A stretch of DNA of 64,000 nucleotides from Romboutsia_E sp900604535. GTDB lineage: Bacteria > Bacillota > Clostridia > Peptostreptococcales > Peptostreptococcaceae. Made by a program: the position numbers and the translations under genes. Under the pieces are notes generated by a model that had not been told where the DNA came from, did not search any database, and worked only from the letters and a program-made list of their open reading frames with translations. Location: positions 1 to 64,000 of the forward strand of contig NZ_UWOT01000003.1 in the NCBI RefSeq assembly GCF_900604535.1, in the 5' to 3' direction. Every line of letters begins with the position of its first letter. Position 1 is the stretch's first letter. Of this stretch, positions 53,211 to 62,705 are shown in pieces.

Positions 53211-54458
53211 ATGTCTAAATACGAAGATAAAAGACAGTTAAAATGTTCATTCTGTGGCAAAAGCCAAGATCAAGTAAGAAGATTAATTGCAGGACCAAAT
53301 GTTTACATTTGTGATGAATGCGTTGAGCTTTGTGACGAAATAATCCAAGAAGAAATAGAAGAAACTATTGATGAGGATACAACATCTTTACCAAAACCAA
53401 AAGAAATGATGGAAATCTTAAATGACTATGTAATAGGTCAAGAGAGAGCAAAGAAGGCTTTATCAGTTGCTGTATACAACCATTACAAAAGAATATACAG
53501 TAAAAAAGCTAATAGTAAAGATGTAGAAATACAAAAAAGTAATATACTTTTATTAGGACCAACTGGTTCAGGTAAAACTTTATTAGCTCAAACATTAGCT
53601 AAAACTTTAAATGTTCCATTTGCTATGGCAGATGCAACTTCTTTAACAGAAGCTGGATATGTTGGAGAAGATGTTGAAAATATACTTTTAAAACTTATTC
53701 AAGCAGCTGACTTTGATATGGAAAAGGCTGAAAGAGGTATTATATATATAGATGAGATAGATAAGATAGCAAGAAAATCTGAAAATCCATCTATAACAAG
53801 AGATGTTAGTGGAGAAGGAGTTCAACAAGCACTTCTAAAAATATTAGAGGGGACTGTTGCAAATGTTCCACCACAAGGTGGAAGAAAACATCCACATCAA
53901 GAGTTCTTAAAAATCGATACTACAAATGTACTATTTATATTAGGTGGAGCATTTGATGGTATAGAAAAAATAATCCAAAGACGTGGAGGAGATAAAACTC
54001 TAGGATTTGGAGCTAAAATTGAAAGTAAAAAGGAAGTTGATTTAGGCAAAATATATGCTAAAGTTCTCCCAGAAGACTTATTAAAATTCGGTATAATACC
54101 AGAATTTATAGGTAGAATACCTGTTGTAGCAACTCTTGATTTACTAGATGAAGATGCTTTAATGCAAATACTACAACAGCCTAAAAATGCTCTTGTAAAG
54201 CAATATAAGAAATTATTAGAGTTAGATGATGTAGAACTAGAATTTGAAGATGATGCTCTTCGTGCTATAGCTAAAAAAGCTATAGAAAGAAACACTGGAG
54301 CTAGGGGTCTTAGAAGTATAGTTGAAAATGTTATGATGGAAAGCATGTATGAAGTTCCATCAAGAACAGATATCAAAAAGGTTGTAGTAACTAAAGAATC
54401 TGTTGAAGGAAAAGAAAATCCAATTATGATACTTAAAGATCAAGAAGAAAGTGCATAG
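53211..54458 (+). CDS. clpX: ATP-dependent Clp protease ATP-binding subunit ClpX
   Basis: AAA+ unfoldase (415 aa) that feeds substrates to ClpP. An N-terminal four-cysteine zinc domain (CSFCGKSQD ... CDECVELC, residues 13-40) binds adaptors. Walker A is GPTGSGKTLLA near residue 119, Walker B IIYIDEIDKIA near 181, and the sensor region contains LFILGGAFDG. Start ATG 53211 after AGAGGTG; the frame upstream from 53202 has no better start. It ends at a strong terminator. Confidence 0.98.
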   Translation: MSKYEDKRQLKCSFCGKSQDQVRRLIAGPNVYICDECVELCDEIIQEEIEETIDEDTTSLPKPKEMMEILNDYVIGQERAKKALSVAVYNHYKRIYSKKANSKDVEIQKSNILLLGPTGSGKTLLAQTLAKTLNVPFAMADATSLTEAGYVGEDVENILLKLIQAADFDMEKAERGIIYIDEIDKIARKSENPSITRDVSGEGVQQALLKILEGTVANVPPQGGRKHPHQEFLKIDTTNVLFILGGAFDGIEKIIQRRGGDKTLGFGAKIESKKEVDLGKIYAKVLPEDLLKFGIIPEFIGRIPVVATLDLLDEDALMQILQQPKNALVKQYKKLLELDDVELEFEDDALRAIAKKAIERNTGARGLRSIVENVMMESMYEVPSRTDIKKVVVTKESVEGKENPIMILKDQEESA

Positions 54459-54462
54459 ATAT

Positions 54463-54490
54463 AAAAGGAGCTAAGAAAAGCTCCTTTTTA
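54463..54490 (+). terminator. Terminator after clpX
   Basis: AAAAGGAGCT (54463-54472) pairs exactly with AGCTCCTTTT (54479-54488) and continues into T residues. Confidence 0.95.
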
Positions 54491-54736
54491 AATTGTATAA
54501 ATTTAATTAGTATAAATAATGTTTTAAAAATTTGCTTTTAGGTAAAATAATATAGTATATTAATATGATATAATTAAATTAAATATATTTTTAATTATAT
54601 TCATATAAAATTGAATTAATATTAGGTTATTAAAACATACTAAAATAAAGTTAAAATATTCATTAGACAAAGTATTAATATTGAAAATTCTTTTTTGTAA
54701 ATATATAATATAAAAAGCAATAAAATACAGCACTTT
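54491..54736. other. Promoter region of lon
   Basis: About 245 AT-rich bases between the clpX terminator and the lon RBS. A consensus -10 TATAAT lies at 54569-54574 without a good -35. No heat-shock operator of CtsR type or CIRCE element is visible, and I see no small gene. Confidence 0.4.
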
Positions 54737-54750
54737 AAGGAGTGATAACA

Positions 54751-57099
54751 GTGGAAGAGAATTATACTAAGATAGATCGTGAATTACCGTTAATACCACT
54801 AAGGGGATTAGCAATATTTCCATATATGATATTAAATTTTGATGTGGGTAGAGAAATATCTTTAAAAGCATTAGATGAAGCAATGTTAGGGGATGAGTTA
54901 GTATTTTTAACATCTCAAAAAGAAGCTGAAACAGATGAGCCTACAGAAGAAGATTTTTATCATGTTGGAACAATATGTAAAGTAAAACAAATGATTAAAT
55001 TACCTGGAGATACAGTTCGTGTACTAGTTGAAGGATTGTCTAGAGGTAAAATAAAAGAATTAAATCAAGATGATGGATTCTTCAAAGCAAAGATAGAAGA
55101 AATTGTTTGTGACCAAGAAGAATTAGAACAAGACATAGAAGTAGATGCTTTTGTAAGAAATGTATTTGATGCATTTGAAGAGTACATAAATATAGGAAAT
55201 AGGGTATCGCCAGAAATACTTATATCTTTAGCTGAAACAGAAAACATAGATAGATTTGTAGATACAGTAGCAGCAAATATATTCTTAAAAAATAGCCAAA
55301 AGCAGTTAGTACTAGAAGAGTTTGATGCTAAGAGAAGATTAGAACTAATTTATACTATATTATTAGAAGAAATAGAGATATTAAAGATTGAAAAGAAGAT
55401 AACTTTAAGAGTAAAGAAGCAAATGAACAAAGTTCAAAAAGAATATTATCTTAGAGAGCAATTAAGAGCAATACAAAAAGAATTAGGTGAAGAAGAAGAT
55501 ATAAATTCTGAATCAGATGAATATAGAGAAAAGTTAAAGAAGATAAAAGCTCCAAAAGAAGCAAAAGAAAAAATAGCTAAGGAAATAGATAAATTTTCAA
55601 AGATATCTCCAATGTCTCCAGATTTATCTGTAAGTAGGGCTTATCTAGATACAATATTCTCATTACCTTGGAATAAAGAAACTAGAGATAAATTAGACAT
55701 TAATAAAGCTAAAGAAATATTAGATAAGGATCATTATGGTTTAGAGAAAGTTAAAGAAAGAATATTAGAGTATTTAGCAATTAGAAAATTATCTAAATCT
55801 ATGAAAGGGCCTATAATATGTTTAGTAGGACCTCCAGGTGTTGGTAAAACATCAATAGCAAAGTCAATATCAGAAGCTTTAGGTAGAAACTTTGTTAGAA
55901 TTTCTTTAGGTGGAGTTAGAGACGAAGCTGAAATAAGAGGACATAGAAGAACTTATGTAGGTGCAATACCAGGAAGAATTATAAATGGATTAAAGGAAGC
56001 TCAAACTAAAAATCCGGTATTCTTATTAGATGAGATAGATAAAATGGCATCTGATTATAAAGGTGATCCGGCAGCTGCAATGCTTGAAGTACTAGACCCA
56101 GAACAAAATAAAACATTTGTAGATCATTACTTAGAAGTACCTTTTGATTTATCAAAAATATTATTTGTAACAACAGCAAATAGTTTAAGCTCTATACCAG
56201 GTCCTTTATTAGACAGAATGGAAATAATAGAAGTATCAGGATATATAGAAGAAGAAAAAGTAAATATTGCTGAAAAATACTTACTTCCAAAGCAAATAAA
56301 AGAGCATGCATTAAAAGAAGATTTTGTAAAGATGGATGAAGCTACTATTAGAGATGTAATAAACTATTACACTAGAGAAGCTGGGGTTAGAACTTTAGAA
56401 AGAACACTAGGTAAGATTTGTAGAAAAGTAGCTAAACAATATGTAGAAAATCCAGAATTAGAAGGTATAGAAGTAAATCAAAATAATTTAGAAGATTATT
56501 TAGGAAAAGATAAATATAGATATGATATTGCAGGAACAAAGCCAGAGGTTGGTCTTGTTACAGGTTTAGCATGGACTTCTGTTGGAGGAGTAACTCTTAC
56601 TGTAGAGGTAAATGTACTTCCAGGAAGAGGACAAGTTGTATTAACTGGTAAACTAGGTGATGTAATGAAGGAATCTGCGCAAGCAGCTATATCTTATATT
56701 AGATCTATAGCGGATAGATTTGATATAGATCCAGAGTTCTATAAGAATAAAGACATACATATTCACTTACCAGAAGGAGCTACTCCAAAAGATGGACCAT
56801 CAGCTGGTATAACTATGGCACTTGCTGTAATATCTGCATTAACTAGCATACCAGTTAGAAATGATGTTGCTATGACAGGTGAGATAACTTTAAGAGGTAG
56901 AGTTTTAGCTGTTGGAGGAGTAAGAGAAAAATTACTAGCTGCTCACAGAGCTGGTATAAAAAAGGTATTATTACCTAAAGAATGTGAAGCTGATTTAGAT
57001 GAAATACCTGAAAATGTAAAAGGACAAATGGAGTTTGTTCTTGTTGAAAATATGGACCAAGTGCTAGAAGAAGCATTAGTAAGGAATGGTGACAAATAA
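54751..57099 (+). CDS. lon: ATP-dependent Lon protease (LonA)
   Basis: AAA+ serine protease (782 aa). N-terminal substrate-binding domain (LPLIPLRGLAIFPYM), coiled-coil middle (about 185-310), Walker A GPPGVGKTS near residue 357, Walker B PVFLLDEIDKM, and the protease domain with the catalytic serine in PKDGPSAG near 677 and the lysine partner downstream. I choose GTG 54751 because AAGGAG lies eight bases upstream; the in-frame GTG at 54742 overlaps that RBS. Its stop overlaps the engB start by one base. Confidence 0.97.
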   Translation: MEENYTKIDRELPLIPLRGLAIFPYMILNFDVGREISLKALDEAMLGDELVFLTSQKEAETDEPTEEDFYHVGTICKVKQMIKLPGDTVRVLVEGLSRGKIKELNQDDGFFKAKIEEIVCDQEELEQDIEVDAFVRNVFDAFEEYINIGNRVSPEILISLAETENIDRFVDTVAANIFLKNSQKQLVLEEFDAKRRLELIYTILLEEIEILKIEKKITLRVKKQMNKVQKEYYLREQLRAIQKELGEEEDINSESDEYREKLKKIKAPKEAKEKIAKEIDKFSKISPMSPDLSVSRAYLDTIFSLPWNKETRDKLDINKAKEILDKDHYGLEKVKERILEYLAIRKLSKSMKGPIICLVGPPGVGKTSIAKSISEALGRNFVRISLGGVRDEAEIRGHRRTYVGAIPGRIINGLKEAQTKNPVFLLDEIDKMASDYKGDPAAAMLEVLDPEQNKTFVDHYLEVPFDLSKILFVTTANSLSSIPGPLLDRMEIIEVSGYIEEEKVNIAEKYLLPKQIKEHALKEDFVKMDEATIRDVINYYTREAGVRTLERTLGKICRKVAKQYVENPELEGIEVNQNNLEDYLGKDKYRYDIAGTKPEVGLVTGLAWTSVGGVTLTVEVNVLPGRGQVVLTGKLGDVMKESAQAAISYIRSIADRFDIDPEFYKNKDIHIHLPEGATPKDGPSAGITMALAVISALTSIPVRNDVAMTGEITLRGRVLAVGGVREKLLAAHRAGIKKVLLPKECEADLDEIPENVKGQMEFVLVENMDQVLEEALVRNGDK

Positions 57100-57710
57100 T
57101 GAAAATAAGAAGCACAGAAATGGTTGTAAGTGCAGTAAATAGAAATCAATATCCGACTGAGGGGATACCTGAAATTGCGTTAGTTGGTAGATCTAATGTA
57201 GGTAAATCATCTACTATAAATACATTATTAAATAGAAGAAATTTTGCTAGAACAAGTCAAACTCCAGGTAAGACAAGAACTATTAACTTCTTTCTTATAA
57301 ATAATGAATTTTATTTTGTAGATCTTCCAGGATACGGTTATGCTAAGATTGCAAAATCTGAAAAAGAAAAATGGGGCGTTATAATGGAAAGGTATTTACA
57401 AGATAGAGAAGAACTTTGCGCTATATTCTTACTTGTAGATATAAGACATGAACCTACAAATGATGATGTTATGATGTATGAATGGATAAAGCACTTTGGA
57501 TATAACTGTGTTGTAATAGCAACTAAAGCAGATAAAATATCCAGGGGACAATATCAAAAACATCTTAGTATAATAAGAAAAAAATTACAATTAGAAAAAG
57601 ATGAAAAAATAATACCACTATCTTCTTTAAAAAAGACAGGTGTTGAAGAAGTTTGGAATGAGATGATAAATCAATATAATCAAGCTGGATATGAAATAAC
57701 AGTAGATTAA
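57099..57710 (+). CDS. engB: Ribosome-biogenesis GTPase EngB/YsxC
   Basis: Essential GTPase (203 aa) for 50S assembly. G1 is GRSNVGKSS near residue 31, G2 and G3 include TPGKTRTINFF and DLPGYGYAK, and G4 is TKAD near 143. Translational coupling to lon through a one-base overlap is the common Firmicutes arrangement. Followed by a very long hairpin. Confidence 0.97.
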   Translation: MKIRSTEMVVSAVNRNQYPTEGIPEIALVGRSNVGKSSTINTLLNRRNFARTSQTPGKTRTINFFLINNEFYFVDLPGYGYAKIAKSEKEKWGVIMERYLQDREELCAIFLLVDIRHEPTNDDVMMYEWIKHFGYNCVVIATKADKISRGQYQKHLSIIRKKLQLEKDEKIIPLSSLKKTGVEEVWNEMINQYNQAGYEITVD

Positions 57711-57725
57711 TTATAAATAACTTAT

Positions 57726-57786
57726 GGCTATATATTTGAATAAATTTTATAAAATATAAAATTTTATTTGAGTATATAGCTATTTT
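57726..57786 (+). terminator. Long terminator after engB
   Basis: The arms, starting GGCTATATATTTGAATAAA (57726) and ending TTTATTTGAGTATATAGCT (to 57781), form an inverted repeat of about 26 bp with a few mismatches and a tiny loop, followed by ATTTTAT. Confidence 0.85.
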
Positions 57787-57926
57787 ATAATAATAATATA
57801 AAATGATCTTTTAGAAATATCAGAAAATTAAAAAAAGTAACGGAGGATTATTTCAAAAAACAGAAAAATGTGGTAAAATGTCTAAACATAGAAAGAATCT
57901 GTGGAATTATAAATGAGGAGAATAAT

Positions 57927-59279
57927 ATGAGTAATAATCAGACATTAAGAAAAAGTATAGGACTTAGTGCAGCTCTTTCTACTGTAGTTGGAATATTAAT
58001 AGGATCTGGGGTATTTTTTAAACCTCAAGCTATATATACAGCTACTAATGGAGGTCCTGGACTAGGTATACTGGCTTGGATAATTGGAGGTATAATGACA
58101 ATAGCAGCTGGGCTTACAGCTTCAGAAATATCTGCAAGTATAACAAAACCAGGTGGAATGACAGTATATATGGAAGAAATTTATGGAGAAAGAATTGGAT
58201 TTTTAACTGGATGGGTACAAGGAATATTATTTATACCAGCAATAGCTGCGGCTTTAGGTATAATATTTGCACAAGAAGTAGTTTCATTGTTAGGATTAGA
58301 TAATAATTTATACGTAATAATTATAGCAATAGCTACAATAGTGTTTATAGCATTTTTAAATTCATTAGGAGCAAAATTTGGTGGAGGTATACAAACTGTA
58401 TTAACTTTATGTAAATTAGTTCCGTTAGCTATTATAATAATATTTGGGTTTATTAAAGGTGATTCAACATCATCAATAATGACACCTATGGTAGGTGAAG
58501 GAATTAATATAGTATCAGCTATATCTCAAGTTCTTTTAGCAACATTATTTGCATATGATGGATGGATATTTGTTGGAGCTTTGGCTGGAGAAATGAAAAA
58601 TCCATCTAAACATTTACCAACAGCAATAGTAGGCGGTATATCTGCTGTTATGGCAGTGTATTTACTGATTAATGTAGCTTACTTATATGTTGTTCCAGCA
58701 GCAGAATTATCTATGTCAGCTGCACCTGCAACACTAGTTGCAAGTAAACTATTTGGAAGTGTTGGAGCTAAGGTAATAAGTATAGGAATACTTATATCTG
58801 TATTTGGTACACTAAATGGATTTATATTAACAGGAGGTAGAATACCTTATACAATGGCATGTGAAGGTAAAATACCTTTTTCAAATTTATTTTCTAAACT
58901 AAATAAAAATGGTGTTCCTATAAATGGAATATGGATGATAGTTGGATTAGCAGTATTATATTCTTTAACAGGACAATTTAATTTACTATCTGATTTAGCT
59001 ATGTTTACAATTTGGATATTCTATACAATGCTGTTTGCTGGAGTAATAAAACTTAGAAAAACTAGGCCTGATATGAAAAGACCATATAAGGTGCCTTTAT
59101 ATCCAGTAGTACCGATAATCGCAATTATAGGAGGGGCATTTATAGTTATAAGTACACTTATGAGTCAGACACAAAACGCTGTATTAGGAATATTTATAAC
59201 ATTACTTGGTTTACCAGTATACTCGATTACAAAGATGATTAAAGCAAAAAATGGAGAACTATCTAACAAAACTGCTTAA
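57927..59279 (+). CDS. APC-superfamily amino acid permease
   Basis: Amino acid transporter (450 aa) with about twelve membrane helices. It has the APC first-helix signature GILIGSGVFFKPQ (about residues 22-34) and VGALAGEMKNPSKHLP in the middle, and resembles the serine/threonine or LAT-like exchangers; the substrate cannot be read from sequence. I place the start at ATG 57927 after GAGGAG; the longer frame from 57870 lacks an RBS. It is not obviously linked to either neighbour. Confidence 0.9.
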   Translation: MSNNQTLRKSIGLSAALSTVVGILIGSGVFFKPQAIYTATNGGPGLGILAWIIGGIMTIAAGLTASEISASITKPGGMTVYMEEIYGERIGFLTGWVQGILFIPAIAAALGIIFAQEVVSLLGLDNNLYVIIIAIATIVFIAFLNSLGAKFGGGIQTVLTLCKLVPLAIIIIFGFIKGDSTSSIMTPMVGEGINIVSAISQVLLATLFAYDGWIFVGALAGEMKNPSKHLPTAIVGGISAVMAVYLLINVAYLYVVPAAELSMSAAPATLVASKLFGSVGAKVISIGILISVFGTLNGFILTGGRIPYTMACEGKIPFSNLFSKLNKNGVPINGIWMIVGLAVLYSLTGQFNLLSDLAMFTIWIFYTMLFAGVIKLRKTRPDMKRPYKVPLYPVVPIIAIIGGAFIVISTLMSQTQNAVLGIFITLLGLPVYSITKMIKAKNGELSNKTA

Positions 59280-59289
59280 TTTTAATTAT

Positions 59290-59382
59290 ATATCCCCTTA
59301 AGATTTTACTAAGATATTTTTATTGAGTAACAAAAGTTATATAAAAATAATATCTTATAAGGAGTAAAGTCTTAGGGGGTAT
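59290..59382 (+). promoter_or_regulatory. Leader hairpin that sequesters the RBS of the next gene
   Basis: ATATCCCCTTAAGA and TTTTACT (59290-59310) pair with AGTAAAGTCTTAGGGGGTAT (59363-59382) over about 20 bp with a single bulge. Inside, AAGATATTTTTAT extends the helix with AAAAATAATATCTT. The 3' arm contains the GGGGG ribosome binding site of the gene at 59387, and no T-run follows, so this looks like a translational switch rather than a plain terminator for the permease gene. Confidence 0.6.
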
Positions 59383-59386
59383 TTAT

Positions 59387-60475
59387 ATGTCAGGGAAAGT
59401 TAGAAAAATATTTCCAGGAGGAAATACATCAAATGGATCAAAACCACTATTTGAGTATATAATACTTGAAAATGTAAATAGAATTTTTTGTTTAAAAGGT
59501 GGTCCAGGAGTAGGGAAATCATCAATGATGAAGAAGATAGCTAAAGAATTTATAGACAAAGATTATGATGTAGAGCTTCATCATTGTCCATCAGATCCAA
59601 GTTCACTAGATGCACTCGTAATAAAAAAATTAGGTGTAGTATTTTTAGATGGTACATCTCCACATATTGTAGATCCTAAAAATCCAGGTGCAGTAGATGA
59701 AATAGTTAATTTAGGAGATTATTGGGATTCGGTTGAATTAGAAAAAAATAAAGTTGAAATTATAGAATGTGGGAAAGAAATAAGTAGTTATTTTAGAAGA
59801 TGTTATAAATATTTAAAAGCAGCAGAACCTATATATTATGATATTGAAGAACGATACACATATGCTATGGATTTTGGTAAAGTAAATGAACTTACTGAAA
59901 GCTTTATTAATTATGTATTTAAAGATACTATAAATAAAGGAGTGTACAAAAAGCCTAGACATTTATTTGGAACGGCTATAACTCCAATAGGTCATATAGA
60001 TTATTCTGATAGCTTACTAAGTGAAGCTAAAAAAATATATTATTTAAAAGGAGAAATTGGATGTGGTAGAACTACTTTCTTAAAAAAAGTGTATGAAAAA
60101 GCAGTTGAAAAAGGAATGAAAGTGGAAATATATCATTTTCCATTGATACCAGAAAAAATAGAAACTATATGGATAATTGATTTAAATATAGGAATCACAG
60201 TAAGTAATTTATTTAGTGACAGAGAAACAATAGATTTAACTCAATATTTAGATAAAAGTAAATTAGATAAATATGAAGACGTGATAATTTCTGATAAACA
60301 TGTTTTTGATGAGCTAATAAATTATGCAATTTCAAATTTGAAAAAAGCAAAATCTAAACATGACATAATAGAAGCATATTATATTGACAATATGGATTTT
60401 GAAGGAATTGATAAATTAAAAGATAAATTAATTGAAAGATCTTTAAAATATGAAACAGAATATGATTTGAATTAG
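59387..60475 (+). CDS. Two-P-loop ATPase of unknown function
   Basis: A 362-aa protein with two related P-loop halves. The first has the canonical Walker A GGPGVGKSSM at about residues 37-46; the second has GEIGCGRTTF at about 222-231, where the Walker lysine is replaced by arginine. After each P-loop comes a similar element (VELHHCPSDP in the first half, VEIYHFPLIP in the second), which supports an internal duplication. I recall a conserved clostridial/Bacillus family of this design with no assigned role. The N-terminus (KIFPGGNTSNGSKP) suggests a glycine-rich loop. Its RBS is inside the hairpin at 59290-59382. It stands alone with its own terminator. Confidence 0.8.
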   Translation: MSGKVRKIFPGGNTSNGSKPLFEYIILENVNRIFCLKGGPGVGKSSMMKKIAKEFIDKDYDVELHHCPSDPSSLDALVIKKLGVVFLDGTSPHIVDPKNPGAVDEIVNLGDYWDSVELEKNKVEIIECGKEISSYFRRCYKYLKAAEPIYYDIEERYTYAMDFGKVNELTESFINYVFKDTINKGVYKKPRHLFGTAITPIGHIDYSDSLLSEAKKIYYLKGEIGCGRTTFLKKVYEKAVEKGMKVEIYHFPLIPEKIETIWIIDLNIGITVSNLFSDRETIDLTQYLDKSKLDKYEDVIISDKHVFDELINYAISNLKKAKSKHDIIEAYYIDNMDFEGIDKLKDKLIERSLKYETEYDLN

Positions 60476-60482
60476 TTAGGAA

Positions 60483-60512
60483 AAGGGCGTATAAATTTAT
60501 ATGCCCTTATTT
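60483..60512 (+). terminator. Terminator after the two-P-loop ATPase
   Basis: AAGGGCGTATAAA (60483-60495) pairs with TTTATATGCCCTT (60496-60508) with one wobble, followed by ATTTTAT. Confidence 0.88.
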
Positions 60513-60639
60513 TATAATAAAAAAGAATATTAAAGATTAATAGATATTTTATTTAAATTCAAATAAAATAGAAATTGAGAAATAAAATAAATAAAAATAA
60601 AATTAAATATAAAAAATAATTTATAGGTGGTTATGCTGT

Positions 60640-61320
60640 ATGAAAAAAAGATATGTGTTGATAATACTAGCAAGTACAGTTTTAGGGGTATTAATAGGTA
60701 GTATGATAAAAGATTTTAAATCTAAAGCTGAATTATATGTGAGTAAGGATGATATAGTAAAAAAAGAAATTAAAATAACTAAAAAAAATATAAAAAGCTT
60801 AAAAAAAGAGAAAGAAAATATTGATAAAGAATTACAAGATTTAAAAGATACATATACAGATAAAAGTGATATTGATAAGATTGAAAAATTAAAACAATTA
60901 TTATCTTACACAGACATAAAAGGTAGGGGAATAACAATAAAAATTGATGCTTTAAATGAAGAGACAGGTAATATTGCTAATAGTGTAGATTATAACAAAA
61001 TACTAATTAATTTAGTAAATGAGCTTAAAAAAAATGGAGCAATATTTATAAGTATAAACAATCAGAGAATAAACCAATATTCAGAAATTACATTGGCAGG
61101 AAATCATATAAATATAAATTCAACTCCTATAGCACAACCTTATGAAATTAAAGCTATTGGAAATATCAATAAGCTATCTACATATGTTAATAAAAGTAAT
61201 AATTACTTAGAACGTATTATAGTTAATTATCCGATGAAAGTAGATTATAAAATTGAAGAAAATATAAATATGTTAAAAATAGAAGTACCAAATAAACTTA
61301 AGTACTTAAGGGAGGGGTAG
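60640..61320 (+). CDS. DUF881 family membrane-anchored protein
   Basis: Protein of 226 aa with a single N-terminal membrane segment (about residues 4-22), a lysine- and glutamate-rich coiled coil (about 40-75) and a C-terminal globular domain with GRGITIKIDALN, YNKILINLVNELKKNGA and AISIN-like sequence that fits DUF881 (YlxW/YlxX-like). In Bacillus such genes lie near division genes; the function is unknown. Here it directly precedes pilB, its stop being three bases before the presumed AUA start, so it is probably part of the pilus transcript and may be a pilus-associated component. Confidence 0.82.
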   Translation: MKKRYVLIILASTVLGVLIGSMIKDFKSKAELYVSKDDIVKKEIKITKKNIKSLKKEKENIDKELQDLKDTYTDKSDIDKIEKLKQLLSYTDIKGRGITIKIDALNEETGNIANSVDYNKILINLVNELKKNGAIFISINNQRINQYSEITLAGNHININSTPIAQPYEIKAIGNINKLSTYVNKSNNYLERIIVNYPMKVDYKIEENINMLKIEVPNKLKYLREG

Positions 61321-61323
61321 TAT

Positions 61324-62694
61324 ATAAATAAAGTAGATATATTAGATAATATTATTCCAGAAAAATTAGCTATAAAATATAACTTATTTCCTATAAAAAT
61401 TGAAAGTGATACTTTAGTGGTAGGTATAGAAAAAGAAAATATACATGCTATGCAAGACTTAAAATTAGCTACAGGAATGGATATTGTATTGAAAAAAGTC
61501 GAGTCAAATTTAGTAAAATTAAAAATAGATAAGTACTATGGAGAAAATAGAAATTCAGATGAAGATTATGCAAAAAAATTATTTAATAACATATTGGAAA
61601 AAGCAGTTTATGATAGAGCTAGTGATGTTCATATAGAACCATTCAATGATTATATAATAATTAGGAATAGAGTGGATGGTGAATTGAGAGAAGTTTTTAG
61701 ACTTATGATAGAGTTATATCCGGCACTAGCTACAGTAATTAAATTAAAAGCTCATATGGATATTACAGAAAAGAGGTTACCTCAAGATGGTAGAGTTGAC
61801 TTGAAAGTTAAAAATAATTTAGTAGATATTAGAGTTTCAACTATACCAACTATATATAAAGAAAAAATAGTATTAAGAATTTTAAATAGAAATTCATTTT
61901 TGAAAAGTAAAGAAGAATTAGGATTCTCGAAAAATGCAATAAATATTATTAATAAAATAATTAATAAAAAATCAGGTATTTTACTTGTAATTGGTCCTAC
62001 TGGCAGTGGAAAGACAACTACAGTTTATTCAATATTAAACGAACTACAAAGTAAGAGCAAAAATATTATGACTATAGAAAATCCTGTTGAATATAAGATG
62101 GAAGGAGTTAATCAGATACAAGTAAACTCTAAAATTGGTTTAACATTTGAAGAAGGATTAAGAGCTATTTTAAGGCAAGATCCAGATATAATTATGATAG
62201 GTGAAATTAGAGATATTGAAACAGCTAAAATTGCTGTAAGAGCAGCAATAACAGGACACTTAGTAATTAGTACAATGCATACAAATGACTCAGTATCATC
62301 TATTGCTAGGCTTATAGATATGCAAATACCACCCTATTTAATAAGTGCATCATTAATAGGTGTTATATCACAAAAACTAGTAAGAAAATTATGTAATAAT
62401 TGTAGCCATGATATAACTATATCGGATGATAATGGTAAAAATATAGAGACTAAAGTTGCAATAGGGTGTAATAAATGTAAAGATGGATATATTGGAAGAA
62501 CTTCAATTTATGAAATACTAGAAATTAATGATGATATAAAATTATCTATAAGTCAGATGAAAGATGCTCAAAATATTAAAACTACAGCTATAAAAAATGG
62601 AATGATAACTTTTGATGATACATATAAAAGACTAGTCAAGGAAAAGATTATCACATTAGAAGAGTATTTATGTTCAAATTATATTGATATATAA
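61324..62694 (+). CDS. pilB: Type IV pilus assembly ATPase PilB, apparent AUA start
   Basis: Hexameric extension ATPase of the type IV pilus (456 aa). Walker A GPTGSGKTTT lies near residue 224, the Asp and His boxes follow (RQDPDIIMIGEIRD; TGHLVISTMHTND), and a four-cysteine zinc site is near the end (CNNC ... CNKCKDGYIGR). The conserved N-terminal domain, with IIPEKLAIKYNLFPIK, is encoded upstream of the first ordinary start (GTG 61417). Between the stop of the preceding gene (61318-61320) and that GTG there is no ATG, GTG, TTG or CTG in frame. ATA 61324 lies six bases after GGGAGGGG, so AUA initiation is proposed. A start at 61417 (425 aa) would cut off the conserved N-terminus. Confidence 0.85.
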   Translation: MNKVDILDNIIPEKLAIKYNLFPIKIESDTLVVGIEKENIHAMQDLKLATGMDIVLKKVESNLVKLKIDKYYGENRNSDEDYAKKLFNNILEKAVYDRASDVHIEPFNDYIIIRNRVDGELREVFRLMIELYPALATVIKLKAHMDITEKRLPQDGRVDLKVKNNLVDIRVSTIPTIYKEKIVLRILNRNSFLKSKEELGFSKNAINIINKIINKKSGILLVIGPTGSGKTTTVYSILNELQSKSKNIMTIENPVEYKMEGVNQIQVNSKIGLTFEEGLRAILRQDPDIIMIGEIRDIETAKIAVRAAITGHLVISTMHTNDSVSSIARLIDMQIPPYLISASLIGVISQKLVRKLCNNCSHDITISDDNGKNIETKVAIGCNKCKDGYIGRTSIYEILEINDDIKLSISQMKDAQNIKTTAIKNGMITFDDTYKRLVKEKIITLEEYLCSNYIDI

Positions 62695-62705
62695 GGTGGT
62701 GTTCA

